Below, one piece after another: positions 6,572-7,035 of a stretch of 7,035 nt of DNA. The notes under the pieces are model-generated. The model had not been told where the DNA came from. It made no database searches and saw only the letters and a program-made list of their open reading frames with translations. Position numbers and translations under genes: made by a program. The DNA lies in assembly GCA_028873155.1 (NCBI GenBank), contig JAGWML010000162.1:1-7035 (forward strand), in the 5' to 3' direction. The DNA is from Acidobacteriota bacterium. Lineage in GTDB: Bacteria > Acidobacteriota > Terriglobia > Terriglobales > Acidobacteriaceae. Each line of letters begins with the position of its first letter. The stretch's first letter is position 1.

Positions 6572-7035
6572 GCGCGGGTCCTCGCGGCGGCCTGCGCGCC
6601 CAGAAGCACCTCGCGCGCACGCTGCACCGCCAGCTCGGGACTCGACAGCACAGGGACCCTCAGCGCGCCCGGCTCCAGCGTCGCCACCACCCGCGCCATT
6701 GATGCCTGCGCCAGCACGATCAGATCCACTCCACGTAAATCTTCCAGCAGCGCCCTGCGCAACAGCCGGTCGTGCGTCTCCGTATCGCCCGCCAGCACCG
6801 CCGGAAACGCATCCTCACTCAGGCACTCTACTAGTTCTACAGCGCGCCCGGCATCCGCCGCCTTCTGCCGCAGCAGCGCCGTTGTCGGGTCCATTGTGGT
6901 GCGCAAGGTCGCCAGCACGCCAATTCGCCGGCCCTTTCGCACCGCAGTCTCTGCCATCGCCTCATCAATGCGCAGCACCGGCAGATCAAACAACTGCTGG
7001 GCCAGCAAAACCGCGGGCCCAATCGATGAGCACGT
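6568..7035 (-). CDS. Asp/Glu/hydantoin racemase-superfamily protein (N-terminus cut by window edge)
   Basis: The C-terminal 155 residues of an aspartate/glutamate racemase-superfamily enzyme are visible; roughly the first 70-80 residues, including the start codon, lie beyond 7035. At the edge, TCSSIGP (Cys codon at 7030-7032) matches the first catalytic cysteine region. It is followed by LPVLRIDEAMAETAV, GRRIGVLATLRTTMDPT, TETHDRLL and VPVLSSPELAVQRAREVL, all typical of the hydantoin-racemase-like branch. The second catalytic cysteine of true two-cysteine racemases falls in VDLIVLAQASMAR, where Gln stands in for Cys. Two-base racemisation is therefore unlikely, and an isomerase, lyase or decarboxylase role is possible. 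Its stop overlaps the transporter start (TTGA), so the two form an operon. Relatives often sit in sugar-acid catabolic clusters without an assigned step. I do not assign a substrate. Confidence 0.85.
   Translation of the reverse strand, partial: TCSSIGPAVLLAQQLFDLPVLRIDEAMAETAVRKGRRIGVLATLRTTMDPTTALLRQKAADAGRAVELVECLSEDAFPAVLAGDTETHDRLLRRALLEDLRGVDLIVLAQASMARVVATLEPGALRVPVLSSPELAVQRAREVLLGAQAAARTRA
6580..6583 (-). promoter_or_regulatory. Ribosome binding site supporting the TTG start of the transporter
   Basis: On the - strand GAGG lies eight bases upstream of the TTG at 6571, inside the end of the racemase-like gene. This spacing favours the TTG over the internal ATG within the first membrane helix. 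Confidence 0.5.

Noticed and set aside
6568..7035. Glutamate racemase MurI
   Set aside because: The second catalytic Cys motif (GCTHYP-like) is absent, the sequence fits the hydantoin-racemase-like branch, and the context is sugar-acid transport.

Overview
The window is a high-G+C, densely coding bacterial locus holding six genes: four on the + strand facing two on the - strand. GC-rich third positions, GTG and TTG starts, a plant-glycan-type GH78 glycosidase next to sugar-acid catabolism, and an IclR-headed sugar-binding regulator would fit a soil Acidobacteriota (Terriglobia-like) genome. That assignment is a guess from style; no rRNA or marker gene is present.

Layout. Positions 1-1346 (+) hold the catalytic and C-terminal part of a GH78-type alpha-L-rhamnosidase whose 5' end lies outside the window. 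After 25 bases comes a transcription regulator (1372-2649, +) that joins an IclR-type helix-turn-helix to a periplasmic-binding-protein-like sugar domain. After a 69-base gap comes a RuBisCO-like protein (2719-4020, +). It overlaps by GTGA a DUF1537-family acid-sugar kinase (4017-5309, +). Only 14 bases separate the kinase from a convergent operon. That operon is an ACS-type MFS transporter (5324-6571, -), preceded by and overlapping through TTGA an Asp/Glu racemase-superfamily protein (6568-7035, -), whose N-terminus is cut by the window edge.

How the genes may work together. A DUF1537 kinase coupled to a RuBisCO-like protein is the signature of the D-apionate branch of D-apiose catabolism. 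In that pathway 3-oxo-isoapionate is phosphorylated (OiaK) and the 4-phosphate is then decarboxylated (OiaX-type) or split by transcarboxylation/hydrolysis (OiaT-type) by a RuBisCO-like protein. Apiose is a branched sugar of pectin rhamnogalacturonan II and of flavonoid glycosides, both of which also carry rhamnose, so a rhamnosidase next door is sensible. The transporter would import the acid sugar. The apiose dehydrogenase, lactonase and apionate oxidoisomerase are not in the window. The racemase-like protein has no obvious step.

The most notable non-coding signal is a pair of near-identical palindromes, TTCCG-N5-CGGAA. One lies just before the regulator gene (1339-1353) and the other near the end of the regulator's reading frame, upstream of the RuBisCO-like gene (2616-2630). 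They share 14 of 16 positions and are good candidates for the operators of the chimeric regulator.
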